NCBI GenBank assembly: GCA_029565395.1
Contig: JAKQOG010000107.1
Location: forward strand, 1 to 38,098
Length of the DNA stretch: 38,098 bases
From: Candidatus Hydrogenedentota bacterium
GTDB taxonomy: Bacteria; Hydrogenedentota; Hydrogenedentia; Hydrogenedentales; CAILVY01
Direction: 5' to 3'
In this document: positions 1-9,580 of the stretch, in pieces
Position numbering within the stretch: the first letter of the stretch is position 1
How the letters are laid out: every line of letters begins with the position of its first letter
Notes under the pieces: model-generated
What the model saw: only the letters and a program-made list of their open reading frames with translations
Databases searched by the model: none
What the model was told of the DNA's origin: nothing
Made by a program: the position numbers and the translations under genes

Positions 1-2460
1 GCAGCCTTCAATCACGCGAACGATTCAACCCAGCTTCTGCGCAAACAGAATGACTCCATTCAGCAGTTCCAACGGACCGTGCTGGATACCGAACTGGACT
101 ACCAGGCGCGGCTCATCGAAATCTTTGGGTACCCCTATGAAGATGATATCGGCCCTGGCGGACTCTACGCGGAGGGATATGACGGGCCGGATCTATATCA
201 CTATATGCTTTCGGATGACTCGGCGCTGCAGCAAGACTCGCAGTATCAAGTACTGCCGTACAACACTACAAGCACCGGAGACACCCAAACGAATATTCCC
301 TCTATCGCCGAAAGTTTAGCGGATGACTTTGCGGCGGAAGATGAATACAACGTCGGCACCGGCGAGTATGTGTTCGAGGTTACCGTACACAACTATGGTG
401 CAGTACAAACCTGCGATCCCCTTTATGAACCCCCAGATGAAGGGGAGGATGAAGGGGACCATGAGGGTCTAGATGACATTGCAGGCTGCGCGTCTCTCGC
501 TGAAAGCGGCGTGGTGCCCGATGTGCCGATCACGGTTGAATACAACATGGCGATGGACAAGAATTTCTTTGGCATCACCAAGCCCAGTTCATGGACCGGA
601 CAACGGCGTGCGCCAGGCGAAATCCAGAATGCCCGCTCCGATCTTATCCAGGCCGTGGGCGGCTTTATGGACAAGGTTGAGTCCTACAACGCCTTTGTGG
701 CGGGTGTTGAAGACCAGCTCGAAAAAGTCGAAGCCCAGTATGGTGTAAGCGCCGAAGACCTCCAGTTGATGATCGATCGGAAGACCGCAAAGAAAAACGC
801 GCAAGAGTATATTCTTGGCATGAAAGGACTTCAGTTCGGGTTGCGGACCCTGGCCACCATCGTGAACCTGATTTCGGAAGCAACCAAAGAGACCGTTCCG
901 ACCGTCACCGGGATCATTGTGGGCTTCTCGAACGGCATCATCATTGACGGTCTTGCTCCGGTGCGCGGCGGCTTGGGCCTGGTGGGCTCAGTGATAGTCG
1001 AAGCGCTCAAGGCGGCGGCCGACGGCGTCGAACTTGCCATCGTCAGTAAAGAACAGGAAGGCGTTCGGGCCGATGATCAGCTTGCGATTGACAAGCAGGA
1101 ACTGGCAGCCCATTTCACCAATATGCAAACGCTTCTTGAACTTGAAAACATGCTGCGTAACGAGAGCAATCTCCGTCTGGCGCTGCATACCTCCCACGAG
1201 GGGGTGCTTCAAGCCATAGGCAATTATCAGAGGGCACTGGCGGATGGTCTGCGAACCATAGAACGCTGGGAGTTGTTCCACCGGCAAACCTCTGCCGATG
1301 TCCAGGAATTCCGGTATAAAGACATGGCTTTCCGCCTCTTCCGCAATGAAGCGCTCCAGAAGTACCGCGCTCAGTTCGATTTGGCGGCGCGCTATGCATA
1401 CTTAGCGGCAAAGGCCTATGACTATGAAACCACGATGCTATCCAGCGATCCCTTGGCCGGGCAAAAGTTCCTGACCAACATCGTGCGTTCGCGGCAATTG
1501 GGCACCATCGCGGATGGCGAGCCGCAGACCGGCACCGGTCTCGCGGACTCCATGGCGGTCATGGCGCGCAACTTCCAGGTGTTGTCCGGTCAACTCGGCT
1601 TCAACAACCCGCAAGTCGAAACAAACCGGTTCTCCTTGCGGCATGAGTTGTTCCGCACATTGCCTGCCGCGGACAATCCGAACGATTCAACGTGGCGCGA
1701 TACCTTGTCGCAAGACTACGCCACATTTGGCGTGGGCATCGCGGCGAATTTGTGGGACGTTACCGAATTCAGGCAGTTCTGCGTGCCTCCGGACGGATTC
1801 GGCCTGGTGGAGCCGGGCTTGGTGATACCATTCGGTACGACCATTAAGGAAGGCGAGAATTTCTTTGGCAACGACATGGGCGGTCTGGACAGTTCGTACG
1901 ATTCTACCCAATTCGCCACCAAGATCCGGTCGGTCGGCGTATGGTTCAGCAACTACAATGCGCTGAGTTTGTCCAGCACGCCACGGGTCTGGTTGGTCCC
2001 CGCTGGCGTGGATCGGATGCGGTCGCCATCGGACACTAATGGGAAAACCCGGTCGTTTGTAGTGTTGGATCAAGTGTTGCCCGTGCCTTTCCCGATAGGC
2101 GAGAGCGACCTTGAAATTCCCACCTGGATCCCCTCGGTGGATTCGCTGGCGGGCAATCTTGTTCCAATCCGCCGCTATGGGCGGTTCCGCGCCTATCATG
2201 ACAGCGGTGAGTTTACGGAAAGCGAGATGCAGCGCGACAGCCGTCTCATCGGGCGATCCGTGTGGAATTCCAAATGGATGTTGATCATTCCCGCAAGCAC
2301 GCTTAACAGCGATCGCGAGGAAGGTCTTGCCCGCTTTATTCAAGGACGGATGGTGAACGGCGTGCGGGATGGGAACGGCGTCTCCGACATCAAGTTGTTC
2401 TTTGAAACCTATGCCTTCCCGCGGTTGAAGAAAGCAGAGCAGACAACAGGAAAAGAATAA
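1..2460 (+). CDS. Large helical protein, 3' part (TcA-like partner of the Rhs gene?)
   Basis: The frame is open from base 1, so the gene begins upstream; 819 residues are visible (the GTG at 79 is internal). In order there are: a helical start; an acidic Asp/Glu-rich loop (about 141-157); long predicted coiled coil (about 195-270); a hydrophobic, Gly-rich helical hairpin (about 277-347); more long helices (to about 480); then a beta-rich C-terminus with 'VIPFGTTI', 'KIRSVGVWF', 'GRSVWNSKWMLIIP' and a final 'VSDIKLFFETYA'. The last element resembles in pattern the TcA C-terminus (aromatic/Leu strand, then 'ISDVILHL.YTA'), which contacts TcB. The stop codon abuts the start of the SpvB/Rhs gene, so the two are almost certainly co-transcribed. 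A TcA-like, pore-forming role is inference from helix-hairpin architecture and neighbour. The similarity is weak by eye, and a general structural adhesin is the alternative. Confidence 0.6.
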   Translation, partial: AAFNHANDSTQLLRKQNDSIQQFQRTVLDTELDYQARLIEIFGYPYEDDIGPGGLYAEGYDGPDLYHYMLSDDSALQQDSQYQVLPYNTTSTGDTQTNIPSIAESLADDFAAEDEYNVGTGEYVFEVTVHNYGAVQTCDPLYEPPDEGEDEGDHEGLDDIAGCASLAESGVVPDVPITVEYNMAMDKNFFGITKPSSWTGQRRAPGEIQNARSDLIQAVGGFMDKVESYNAFVAGVEDQLEKVEAQYGVSAEDLQLMIDRKTAKKNAQEYILGMKGLQFGLRTLATIVNLISEATKETVPTVTGIIVGFSNGIIIDGLAPVRGGLGLVGSVIVEALKAAADGVELAIVSKEQEGVRADDQLAIDKQELAAHFTNMQTLLELENMLRNESNLRLALHTSHEGVLQAIGNYQRALADGLRTIERWELFHRQTSADVQEFRYKDMAFRLFRNEALQKYRAQFDLAARYAYLAAKAYDYETTMLSSDPLAGQKFLTNIVRSRQLGTIADGEPQTGTGLADSMAVMARNFQVLSGQLGFNNPQVETNRFSLRHELFRTLPAADNPNDSTWRDTLSQDYATFGVGIAANLWDVTEFRQFCVPPDGFGLVEPGLVIPFGTTIKEGENFFGNDMGGLDSSYDSTQFATKIRSVGVWFSNYNALSLSSTPRVWLVPAGVDRMRSPSDTNGKTRSFVVLDQVLPVPFPIGESDLEIPTWIPSVDSLAGNLVPIRRYGRFRAYHDSGEFTESEMQRDSRLIGRSVWNSKWMLIIPASTLNSDREEGLARFIQGRMVNGVRDGNGVSDIKLFFETYAFPRLKKAEQTTGKE

Positions 2461-5400
2461 GTGAGTTTTTGGACACAGAACCAGCCGGGCCGGCGCGCGC
2501 GTGCGGCACCCTGGGGCAACGGCGTATATGCCGCGGCCCTGGCTGCGGTCTGTTGTCTGATCGTTACTGCCTCGATAGGGTATGCCGCGGACAAGAGCGG
2601 TGTGTCGTTCCAGAGTGTCGTCTTACCCAGTGGCCCGGGATCGATTAAGGGCATGGACGGCGATATTGACCCTGATCTTACTAGTGGCGCCGCCGAATAC
2701 GAAGTGGGCATTGAAACGCCGCCCGGGACGAACGACATGGCCCCGGAGGACCTTGGGCTGGCGTACAGCAGCGGCGGCGGCAATGGCGTTGTGGGGTTCG
2801 GCTGGGGCATGGACGCGCCATTCGTCCAGCGGCGTCCGGAGCGGCCTTTCATGCGGTATGTGGATGAAAACAACAACGTGGATGATGATCACGATGGCAC
2901 TATAGATGAACCCGATGAATTGGACCGCTTTATATGCGCGGAACATGACATGCCGTCCTATCTCATTCGGCGGGAGGACGGGTATTTCTTTGGGAGAATA
3001 GAAGGGCCGTTCGTTCGCTATGAGCGGTCCGGTGACTCCTGGGTGGGAACATTGCCGAACGGCGCCCGCCGGGAATTTGGCCTGACAGCCGCCTCCAGGA
3101 TTGAACACCCGGCCACGGGTAAGACATTCCGCTGGAATATCGAGCAGGAAACGGATACGAACGGCAATATGATCCGCTATTTCTATACCTCGTTCCCCGG
3201 CCCGGAGAACCAATACCAGCTTTATCTCAGCCGCATTGAATACGGTCCCGGCGCTCCGCCCTGGGATAATTTTCATTTTGTCGCATTCGAGTATGAGCCG
3301 CGACAGGATGTGCTGGAAAACGGCAGTGCCGGGTTTCTCCTCCGGACGGGTATGCGCCTGAAGACCATCTTCGTTGGAACCCAGGGCCCGGATCTTCCGG
3401 GACATCTGGCGGGGGATTTTAATGGAGATGGCATCCCAGACCGGCTTAACCGGAAATATGTGCTCGAATATGACGGCCATCCGGTATACTCGCGGTTGGG
3501 ATCTATCACGCAATACGGTGCGGACGGTACAACCGCGCTTCCGTCTCAGCGCTTCTCCTACACCACCTTCAATCCGCCCGGGAGTGTTTCGGCTATGAAC
3601 TCCCGCTTGGGAACGTTCAATCCGCCCGATCAACTTATGGACAAGGACTGGGTGGAGATCAGTGATCTGAATGGGGACGGGTTGGCGGATATTCTGCGCA
3701 CCAATCCCGCAGGGGGGCTTCACATCGCCTATCTTAATCAGGGGGAAGTAAATGAGGATGGCCGAAAGGTGCGCTGGAGCGATGGAATTGTGATTGGCGG
3801 GGACCCGCAAACATTCACGGTGACCCTGTCGGCGATGTCGAATGCCGTGGCGCAGCTTAATGATGTCAATGGCGATGCGCGGGCGGATTTGGTGTATAAA
3901 TCCGGTCCTTTTGACGTGTTCTATTTTAAAAATGAGGTGGTTGGCGGCCTGCCCCAATGGGGAAACCGCACCCGGCTTAACCTGTTTCCCGGGAGCGCCG
4001 CGCCGCCCTCGCCGTTTGATACGGACAATGTGGAAACAGCGGATATTGATGGGGATACGCGCATAGACGTATATCAGAGCATTTCTGTTGGCGGGTTAAC
4101 GCACCTCCGCGTCTGGCTCAATTTGAACGGGGGCGCGTATTCATCGCCGTACACCGTTCCGCAACAGTTCAGTTTCCAACTTTCCGATCCTGGTGTTGAG
4201 GGAACGGAATTTAATGGCGATGAGATCCCCGATATTGTGCGTATCCGGACCACTGGAGTAGAAGTGGCGCCGGGATTGTGCCATGGACAACAAGGCCCGA
4301 TTATTTTCGCGCCCTTTCCAGACATCGTGCTTACGTCGACACAGCTTGACCATGCCTCACTGGAAGACATTTCGGGCGATGGTTTGCCCGATCTTGTTAT
4401 CGAACGGGCCGCGCCCGGTGAAGTGTGGTATTGGCTTAACCTGGGCTTTTACCGCTTCGATAACAAGCGCGTTATTACGGATTTGCCCATTCCCATCGGG
4501 AGCACCCCGGCCCTGCGCTGGGCGGATTTCAACGGGAATGGAACGGTTGATCTTGCCTACGCGGACCCCTATATGGATCCCCCGCTCACGATTGTGGATC
4601 TGGGGGAAGCGCTGGGGTGTGTTCCCGCCCCCAATTTGCTCACGAAAGTGGACAATGGGTTGGGGCGCATCATCCAGATGGACTATAAGTCGTCGATCCA
4701 GTTCTGTCTTGCGGATGCCGCCGCCGGAACGCCGTGGCCGGATCCGGTGCCCACGCCCGTCCAAGTGGTTTCATCCATCACGGTGGATAATTCTCTTGGC
4801 AACAGCCAGCGGACGGAATTTCACTATCATGATGGGTATTATCATCCCGTGGAGTTGCTCTTTACGGGGTTTGGACGAGTGGATGTACGTAAGCAGGGTG
4901 GTTCCAGCGCCCCGGCTCTGGTGGATCGCTATACCTTCGATGTGGGCCGGGATATCTTTGAATTACAGGGGTCGCTGTTGCGGCATTCCGCCGAAACGGA
5001 GGACGGACAGGTATTTTGGGAAGAAACGAGCGCCTACGAAGCCCCGGTGCTGGCTGTCGGCGTTGACGGGCGTGAAATTCGCTATCCGCAGTGTGTGGCG
5101 GAGGAAAAGACGCTGTACGAACTGGGCAATGGCGCCCCAAAGACAACCCGGACGGAATTCGCGCATGATGAATATGGCAATGAGATCGAAGTGCGCGAGT
5201 TAGGGGTGGTGGACGAAGGAAATCCGGATGCATCGGGCGACGAACGCGTCGTAACCACGGAATACGCCATAAATCTTGAGACATGGATAGTGAACAAGCC
5301 CATCCGTGAAATTACCGCGGATTTGGAAGGCGACCGGGTTCTTCGTTCGGAAACCTACTATGACGATGAGACGTTTTCTGGAGAAAACTTCGGGGAAGTG

Positions 5401-8400
5401 ATTCGTGGAAATGAGACACTCAGGCTCGAGTGGGATGACGCTGACGATGAAACGGATCTTTATATCATTGACCGGAAGCGGTATGACGCCTTTGGGAATG
5501 TCATGTTCCTGATCGACCCGCTTGCCGAAGTCACGGAAGACGGCATCAATGACGATCTTGGGCACTACCGCACCATTGTGTATGACGATCGCTTTCATAG
5601 TTTTCCCGCGGGGGAAATTATTCACGTGGGTGGCGGAAAAGACGATCTCACCCTCGGCGCGGCCTATGATGAAGGCTTCGCCGCTGTGGTGTCCTCGACG
5701 GATTTCAATGGCGTCGTGACGTCTTATGGCTACGATGCGTTTGGGCGTTTCAGCAGTTCCGTGCGGCCTGGCGATGATCCTGCATACCCCACGCTTACCT
5801 ACCGTTATGTGCTGGGCGAGCCTTTCGGAAGCGGCGCGGTCAACTATGTGGAGACATGGTTGCTTGATCGCCGCCCGGGCGAGGCCGGACCGGAAATGCG
5901 CGATCATTATTTCATTTCGCGATCCTATCTGGATGGTTTGGGCCGCAAGTTGATGGACAAGGAGGAAGCGGAGCCTGCTCCGGGAAGTTCGATTCCGCGC
6001 GTGGCGGTGCGTAATGCTTCACAATTTAATGAACGGGGCGAGACGGAAATTGTACTGCAGCCGTTTTTCACGATGATGCCGGGGGATACGTTGGATGCGC
6101 TGCTGGCATTTGAAGATGTTGCCGCCTCTGGTTGGCAGGGAACCTTCCATCTGGAAGGCGCTCTTGTGGATCTCGCCCTGGCTGATGCGCCGAAAACCGC
6201 TCTCACGTATGACGCCCTCTTGCGGGAAAGAACGGCTGCGAATCCCGACGGCACGCAGAGCCGCAAGGAAAACGAGCCGCTCATTCTGAAACTCTATGAT
6301 GAGAACGACAACGATCCTGCATCACCGTTCCATGACACGCCGAAGCTTCAGTATACGGACGGCCTGGGGCGTCTGGTGCAATTGGACGAGGTGGTCCGGA
6401 TCACGAATGGCGGCGATCCCTCAGAAGACCTTGTTACTTGGACCACCCGATATGAATACCGGACGGACGACCTTCTGACGCGCATCATTGACGCGCAGGG
6501 CAATGAGAAGATCATGGGGTACGATGGATTCCAGGAACTCATTTACGTCAATGACTGTAATTCCGGTGAAAAGACACTTGGTTACGATAATAATGGCAAT
6601 TTGGTGGAGACGCTGGATGCAATGGGTCATTACATCGCGTATTTCTACGATGGAGCGAACCGGCTCATTGCAAAAGACTACTTTGATGAAGAGGAGTTGT
6701 ATTCCGCCGGATTCGTCTACGATCCGCTGGAACCGCTGAGCCCGGAGAACCGCGCGGACATTGTGTATTTCTATGATGATCCGTATGGTCCCATTGACGC
6801 CGGAAATGGTTCCGAAACAACCGCTGCAAACACCAAGGGGAAAACGGCATATGTCTGGAATCTGGCGGGTGAAACACACTATAGCTACGATGCCCGTGGC
6901 AACCTGACGTGGGCCGTTGTTAATCTCTGGGATCCCGATACAGGCCTTACCCTTCCTTACCAAACGACCTTGCACTACGATTCCCAGGATCGTGTGGCGG
7001 AGGTGGACTATCCGGATGGCGACCGCTGTGCATATGCGTACAACCAACGGTTGTTGCCGGCTGCCATCTCCGGCGGCGGTCCGCTGAATCGCGATGGCAC
7101 GCCGTATATTCTGGCGGAAGCGGAGTATGGCCCCGCGGAAGAGCGCGTTCGCGAGGTGTTTGGCAATGGCGTTGTGATGGGTTATGCCTATGATGCGCGG
7201 GGCCGCCTTGTGGACGCGTCGGTGGCCTCCAATGCAGCGCTCGATATGCCCTATATTCATTACCAGTATGTTTTCGATCCCGTATCGAATATCACGGCCG
7301 TTCATGATTTCCGCGCGGAGGCAACGCACCCCTATGGAGATCCGCGCCGCAATACGCAATTCTTCCAGTACGATGATTTATACCGCTTAACCCGCGCGCA
7401 GTATTCGTTCCAGGCTCCGGACGATCCAAGTCAGGACGATGGCCACATCGACTACCGCTACGACCGGCTGGGCAATATGACGTCCATGACCTCCGGAATC
7501 ACTCATCTCTTCCGCGGTTATTCCGTGACCAACCTTGGCTCGATGAGTTATGGCGGCGATCTCGGCGCCTCCGGGCGCATTGGGCGCACAACTCCCGATC
7601 CCGGCCCGCATGCCCTGACACGCGCGGACACGGGGGATGCGATTCGGGAGTTCAGTTATGACGCTAATGGCAATCGCACACAGGGCGACGGCTTTTCCTG
7701 CACCTGGAATTTTGAAGATCAGCTTGTGGCCATCGAAGATAGTTCGATGCGGGCGGAGTACATGTACAATCACGACGGCCGCCGTGTATTGAAACGGGTC
7801 TGGCCTAAAAACGCCGAAGGCCTCTTGGCGGAGCGCCCGGCGGAAACCGTACGGTATCTCGGCAGGCATTTTGAGGTGCGTGAAGGCGGTCAACCCACCA
7901 AATATGTGTTCAATGGCAAGCAGCGCATTGCGAAAATCACGGGAACCCTGGATCCCGATGCCCTGCGGGTTCAGCGGTTCCACGCCTCCCCCGGGTGGAA
8001 TCTCCTGAGCATGGCGGTGAATGCTGAAGATGCCGCGGCACAGTTGGGCATTGGAACGGATGCTGCGATCGATGGTGCATTTCGCTGGGAAAAGAGTGAG
8101 GAGGCGTTTGTTCCTGTAGCGGCGGAATCCTCTCTCCCCGCCGGCTCTATTTTTTGGCTCCATTTGATCGAACACCGGACATTGACGGTGACGGGCGCAT
8201 ATTCCGAGACGGGCTCCGCAACAATTCCAGTGCAAACAGGGTATGTTGCTCTTACGGGTCTTGAGGCGTTGCGTACAACGGATATTTTCCCGGATAGCCT
8301 TGACTTTGCCTGGTGTTACGATGTCAACGAAGCCATGTGGCACGCCCATGTAGGTGGCGAAGGAACGTTCCTGTCGGATATGCCTGACTTTATCCGCCCT

Positions 8401-9516
8401 GGAGAAGCGGTATTTGTGCGGACGGCGGATCCCGCGGAGATCGAGTTGCCGCCCACGGCGCGGCGCATCCAATATTACCACCAGGATTACTTGAAATCCT
8501 CGAACATTATTGCGGACGCCGCCGGAAACGTTCTTGAAGAAATCGTCTATTACCCCTTCGGCGAACCCCGCCAACATTTCCGGGCGGATAAGCGTGTTCA
8601 GGCGAATCCCTACCTGTTCGCACAAAAAGAACGGGACAAGGAAACAGGCCTGCACTACTTCGATGCGCGGTATCTTGCTGCTTCGCTCGGACGCTTTCTG
8701 CAGGTGGATCCGGAATTGGAGGATACACCCACCGAGTCGTTGTATGATCCACAGACCTTGCACGCCTATGGGTATGCCCGTAATAACCCCATCACCTATA
8801 CCGATCCGACGGGGCTCTTTATCGAAACAGCCATTGCCAAGAAAAAGATGAAAGAGCTAAGCCCCTTTAGCGACCTCAACGTCGGCAATCCGAAGCTCAC
8901 CTTATCCGAGCGCCGCGCACAGGTGTTTGGCGCGCTGAACGTCAAAAAAGGCGGTTCCATGCCGAAGTCCGGTCCGAATCTGGGCGGCTACGAGATTCCG
9001 AAATTAGTTATGGAAGCTCTGGAGATTGATAAAGGGAAACTTATGGACTCGAACCGCGCGCTGTCCGCGATTGCTCAGATGGCGGAGAACATTAAAAACA
9101 ATTCTCCCAAAGACAAAAAGAACCGGATTGATGCGAACCAGTTTTTGAAACTTTTCACGAAGCCGCGAACCTTCGGACCGCTTCAGGAAGGGGTTCAGTT
9201 GACGAAAGGCGGGCTCGAGATCATTAGCGAGGAGACCTTTGCCGAAAAGTTTGGGAACAAGAAGTTGTCCAAACTCCTTGAGGGATTCAATACGCAGGAA
9301 GATTTCGAAAACAAATACAAGGAGCTTATGGGCGTTGCCGAGAAGAGTTTCAAGGGTAAGAAAGCTGAAGCGTTCAAGTTCAGCACCGAAGAAGTGAATA
9401 AGTTTATTGACAAATATATGAAGGAGTTCGAGGACAAGCAGGACCAACAGGAAAACCAGGCCAACGTCCAGAATCCGCCTCCGGGTCCTAATAATGAGGA
9501 TGAGAATGAAGAATAA
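2461..9516 (+). CDS. SpvB / FG-GAP / TcdB-mid / Rhs-repeat secreted protein (TcB-TcC-like)
   Basis: The 2351-residue protein starts at a GTG directly after the upstream TAA, with AGGAAAAG just before it. Residues 1-42 form a Sec-type signal (Arg-rich start, hydrophobic 22-39, 'GYA'). A SpvB N-domain follows (about 46-380; 'LPSGPGSIKG', 'GNGVVGFGWGM'). Next come FG-GAP/VCBS Ca-binding loops of the type 'DFNGDGIPD', 'DLNGDGLAD', 'DVNGDARAD', 'DISGDGLPD' (about 310-710), then a TcdB middle domain (about 720-830; 'LLTKVDNGLGRI'). From about 1005 there are many Rhs YD repeats ('YDAFGN', 'YDARGN', 'YDANGNRT') and the Rhs core end ('RYLAASLGRFLQVDP', 'NPITYTDPTGL', D2115-L2119). A non-Rhs domain is inserted at about 1833-2000. 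The last 232 residues are a Lys/Glu-rich variable tip that I do not recognise. Known TcB-TcC or SpvB-Rhs proteins form a shell around a C-terminal effector. That architecture is well supported here; toxicity is inferred. Confidence 0.93.
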   Translation: MSFWTQNQPGRRARAAPWGNGVYAAALAAVCCLIVTASIGYAADKSGVSFQSVVLPSGPGSIKGMDGDIDPDLTSGAAEYEVGIETPPGTNDMAPEDLGLAYSSGGGNGVVGFGWGMDAPFVQRRPERPFMRYVDENNNVDDDHDGTIDEPDELDRFICAEHDMPSYLIRREDGYFFGRIEGPFVRYERSGDSWVGTLPNGARREFGLTAASRIEHPATGKTFRWNIEQETDTNGNMIRYFYTSFPGPENQYQLYLSRIEYGPGAPPWDNFHFVAFEYEPRQDVLENGSAGFLLRTGMRLKTIFVGTQGPDLPGHLAGDFNGDGIPDRLNRKYVLEYDGHPVYSRLGSITQYGADGTTALPSQRFSYTTFNPPGSVSAMNSRLGTFNPPDQLMDKDWVEISDLNGDGLADILRTNPAGGLHIAYLNQGEVNEDGRKVRWSDGIVIGGDPQTFTVTLSAMSNAVAQLNDVNGDARADLVYKSGPFDVFYFKNEVVGGLPQWGNRTRLNLFPGSAAPPSPFDTDNVETADIDGDTRIDVYQSISVGGLTHLRVWLNLNGGAYSSPYTVPQQFSFQLSDPGVEGTEFNGDEIPDIVRIRTTGVEVAPGLCHGQQGPIIFAPFPDIVLTSTQLDHASLEDISGDGLPDLVIERAAPGEVWYWLNLGFYRFDNKRVITDLPIPIGSTPALRWADFNGNGTVDLAYADPYMDPPLTIVDLGEALGCVPAPNLLTKVDNGLGRIIQMDYKSSIQFCLADAAAGTPWPDPVPTPVQVVSSITVDNSLGNSQRTEFHYHDGYYHPVELLFTGFGRVDVRKQGGSSAPALVDRYTFDVGRDIFELQGSLLRHSAETEDGQVFWEETSAYEAPVLAVGVDGREIRYPQCVAEEKTLYELGNGAPKTTRTEFAHDEYGNEIEVRELGVVDEGNPDASGDERVVTTEYAINLETWIVNKPIREITADLEGDRVLRSETYYDDETFSGENFGEVIRGNETLRLEWDDADDETDLYIIDRKRYDAFGNVMFLIDPLAEVTEDGINDDLGHYRTIVYDDRFHSFPAGEIIHVGGGKDDLTLGAAYDEGFAAVVSSTDFNGVVTSYGYDAFGRFSSSVRPGDDPAYPTLTYRYVLGEPFGSGAVNYVETWLLDRRPGEAGPEMRDHYFISRSYLDGLGRKLMDKEEAEPAPGSSIPRVAVRNASQFNERGETEIVLQPFFTMMPGDTLDALLAFEDVAASGWQGTFHLEGALVDLALADAPKTALTYDALLRERTAANPDGTQSRKENEPLILKLYDENDNDPASPFHDTPKLQYTDGLGRLVQLDEVVRITNGGDPSEDLVTWTTRYEYRTDDLLTRIIDAQGNEKIMGYDGFQELIYVNDCNSGEKTLGYDNNGNLVETLDAMGHYIAYFYDGANRLIAKDYFDEEELYSAGFVYDPLEPLSPENRADIVYFYDDPYGPIDAGNGSETTAANTKGKTAYVWNLAGETHYSYDARGNLTWAVVNLWDPDTGLTLPYQTTLHYDSQDRVAEVDYPDGDRCAYAYNQRLLPAAISGGGPLNRDGTPYILAEAEYGPAEERVREVFGNGVVMGYAYDARGRLVDASVASNAALDMPYIHYQYVFDPVSNITAVHDFRAEATHPYGDPRRNTQFFQYDDLYRLTRAQYSFQAPDDPSQDDGHIDYRYDRLGNMTSMTSGITHLFRGYSVTNLGSMSYGGDLGASGRIGRTTPDPGPHALTRADTGDAIREFSYDANGNRTQGDGFSCTWNFEDQLVAIEDSSMRAEYMYNHDGRRVLKRVWPKNAEGLLAERPAETVRYLGRHFEVREGGQPTKYVFNGKQRIAKITGTLDPDALRVQRFHASPGWNLLSMAVNAEDAAAQLGIGTDAAIDGAFRWEKSEEAFVPVAAESSLPAGSIFWLHLIEHRTLTVTGAYSETGSATIPVQTGYVALTGLEALRTTDIFPDSLDFAWCYDVNEAMWHAHVGGEGTFLSDMPDFIRPGEAVFVRTADPAEIELPPTARRIQYYHQDYLKSSNIIADAAGNVLEEIVYYPFGEPRQHFRADKRVQANPYLFAQKERDKETGLHYFDARYLAASLGRFLQVDPELEDTPTESLYDPQTLHAYGYARNNPITYTDPTGLFIETAIAKKKMKELSPFSDLNVGNPKLTLSERRAQVFGALNVKKGGSMPKSGPNLGGYEIPKLVMEALEIDKGKLMDSNRALSAIAQMAENIKNNSPKDKKNRIDANQFLKLFTKPRTFGPLQEGVQLTKGGLEIISEETFAEKFGNKKLSKLLEGFNTQEDFENKYKELMGVAEKSFKGKKAEAFKFSTEEVNKFIDKYMKEFEDKQDQQENQANVQNPPPGPNNEDENEE

Positions 9517-9567
9517 GTCAACGAGTATATGCGCTCATCAAGGCATGTTTGGGCGTATTTATAAGGC

Positions 9568-9573
9568 AAGGAG
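9568..9573 (+). promoter_or_regulatory. Ribosome binding site fixing the start at 9581
   Basis: AAGGAG lies 7 bases before ATG 9581. It selects this start over the in-frame ATG at 9494, which lies inside the Rhs gene and would put 29 residues before the signal peptide. Confidence 0.7.
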
Positions 9574-9580
9574 CAGAACC

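Noticed and set aside
2623..3957. A 444-codon minus-strand frame opposite the SpvB domain
   Set aside because: The plus-strand translation has clear SpvB and FG-GAP motifs; the antisense product shows no recognisable domain.
7387..8763. A 458-codon minus-strand frame opposite the Rhs core
   Set aside because: The plus strand encodes conserved Rhs motifs over the whole stretch; the antisense translation has no pattern.
9494..9580. Upstream ATG that would overlap the Rhs gene
   Set aside because: The ATG at 9581 has a good AAGGAG and gives a normal signal peptide; the extension has none of these.
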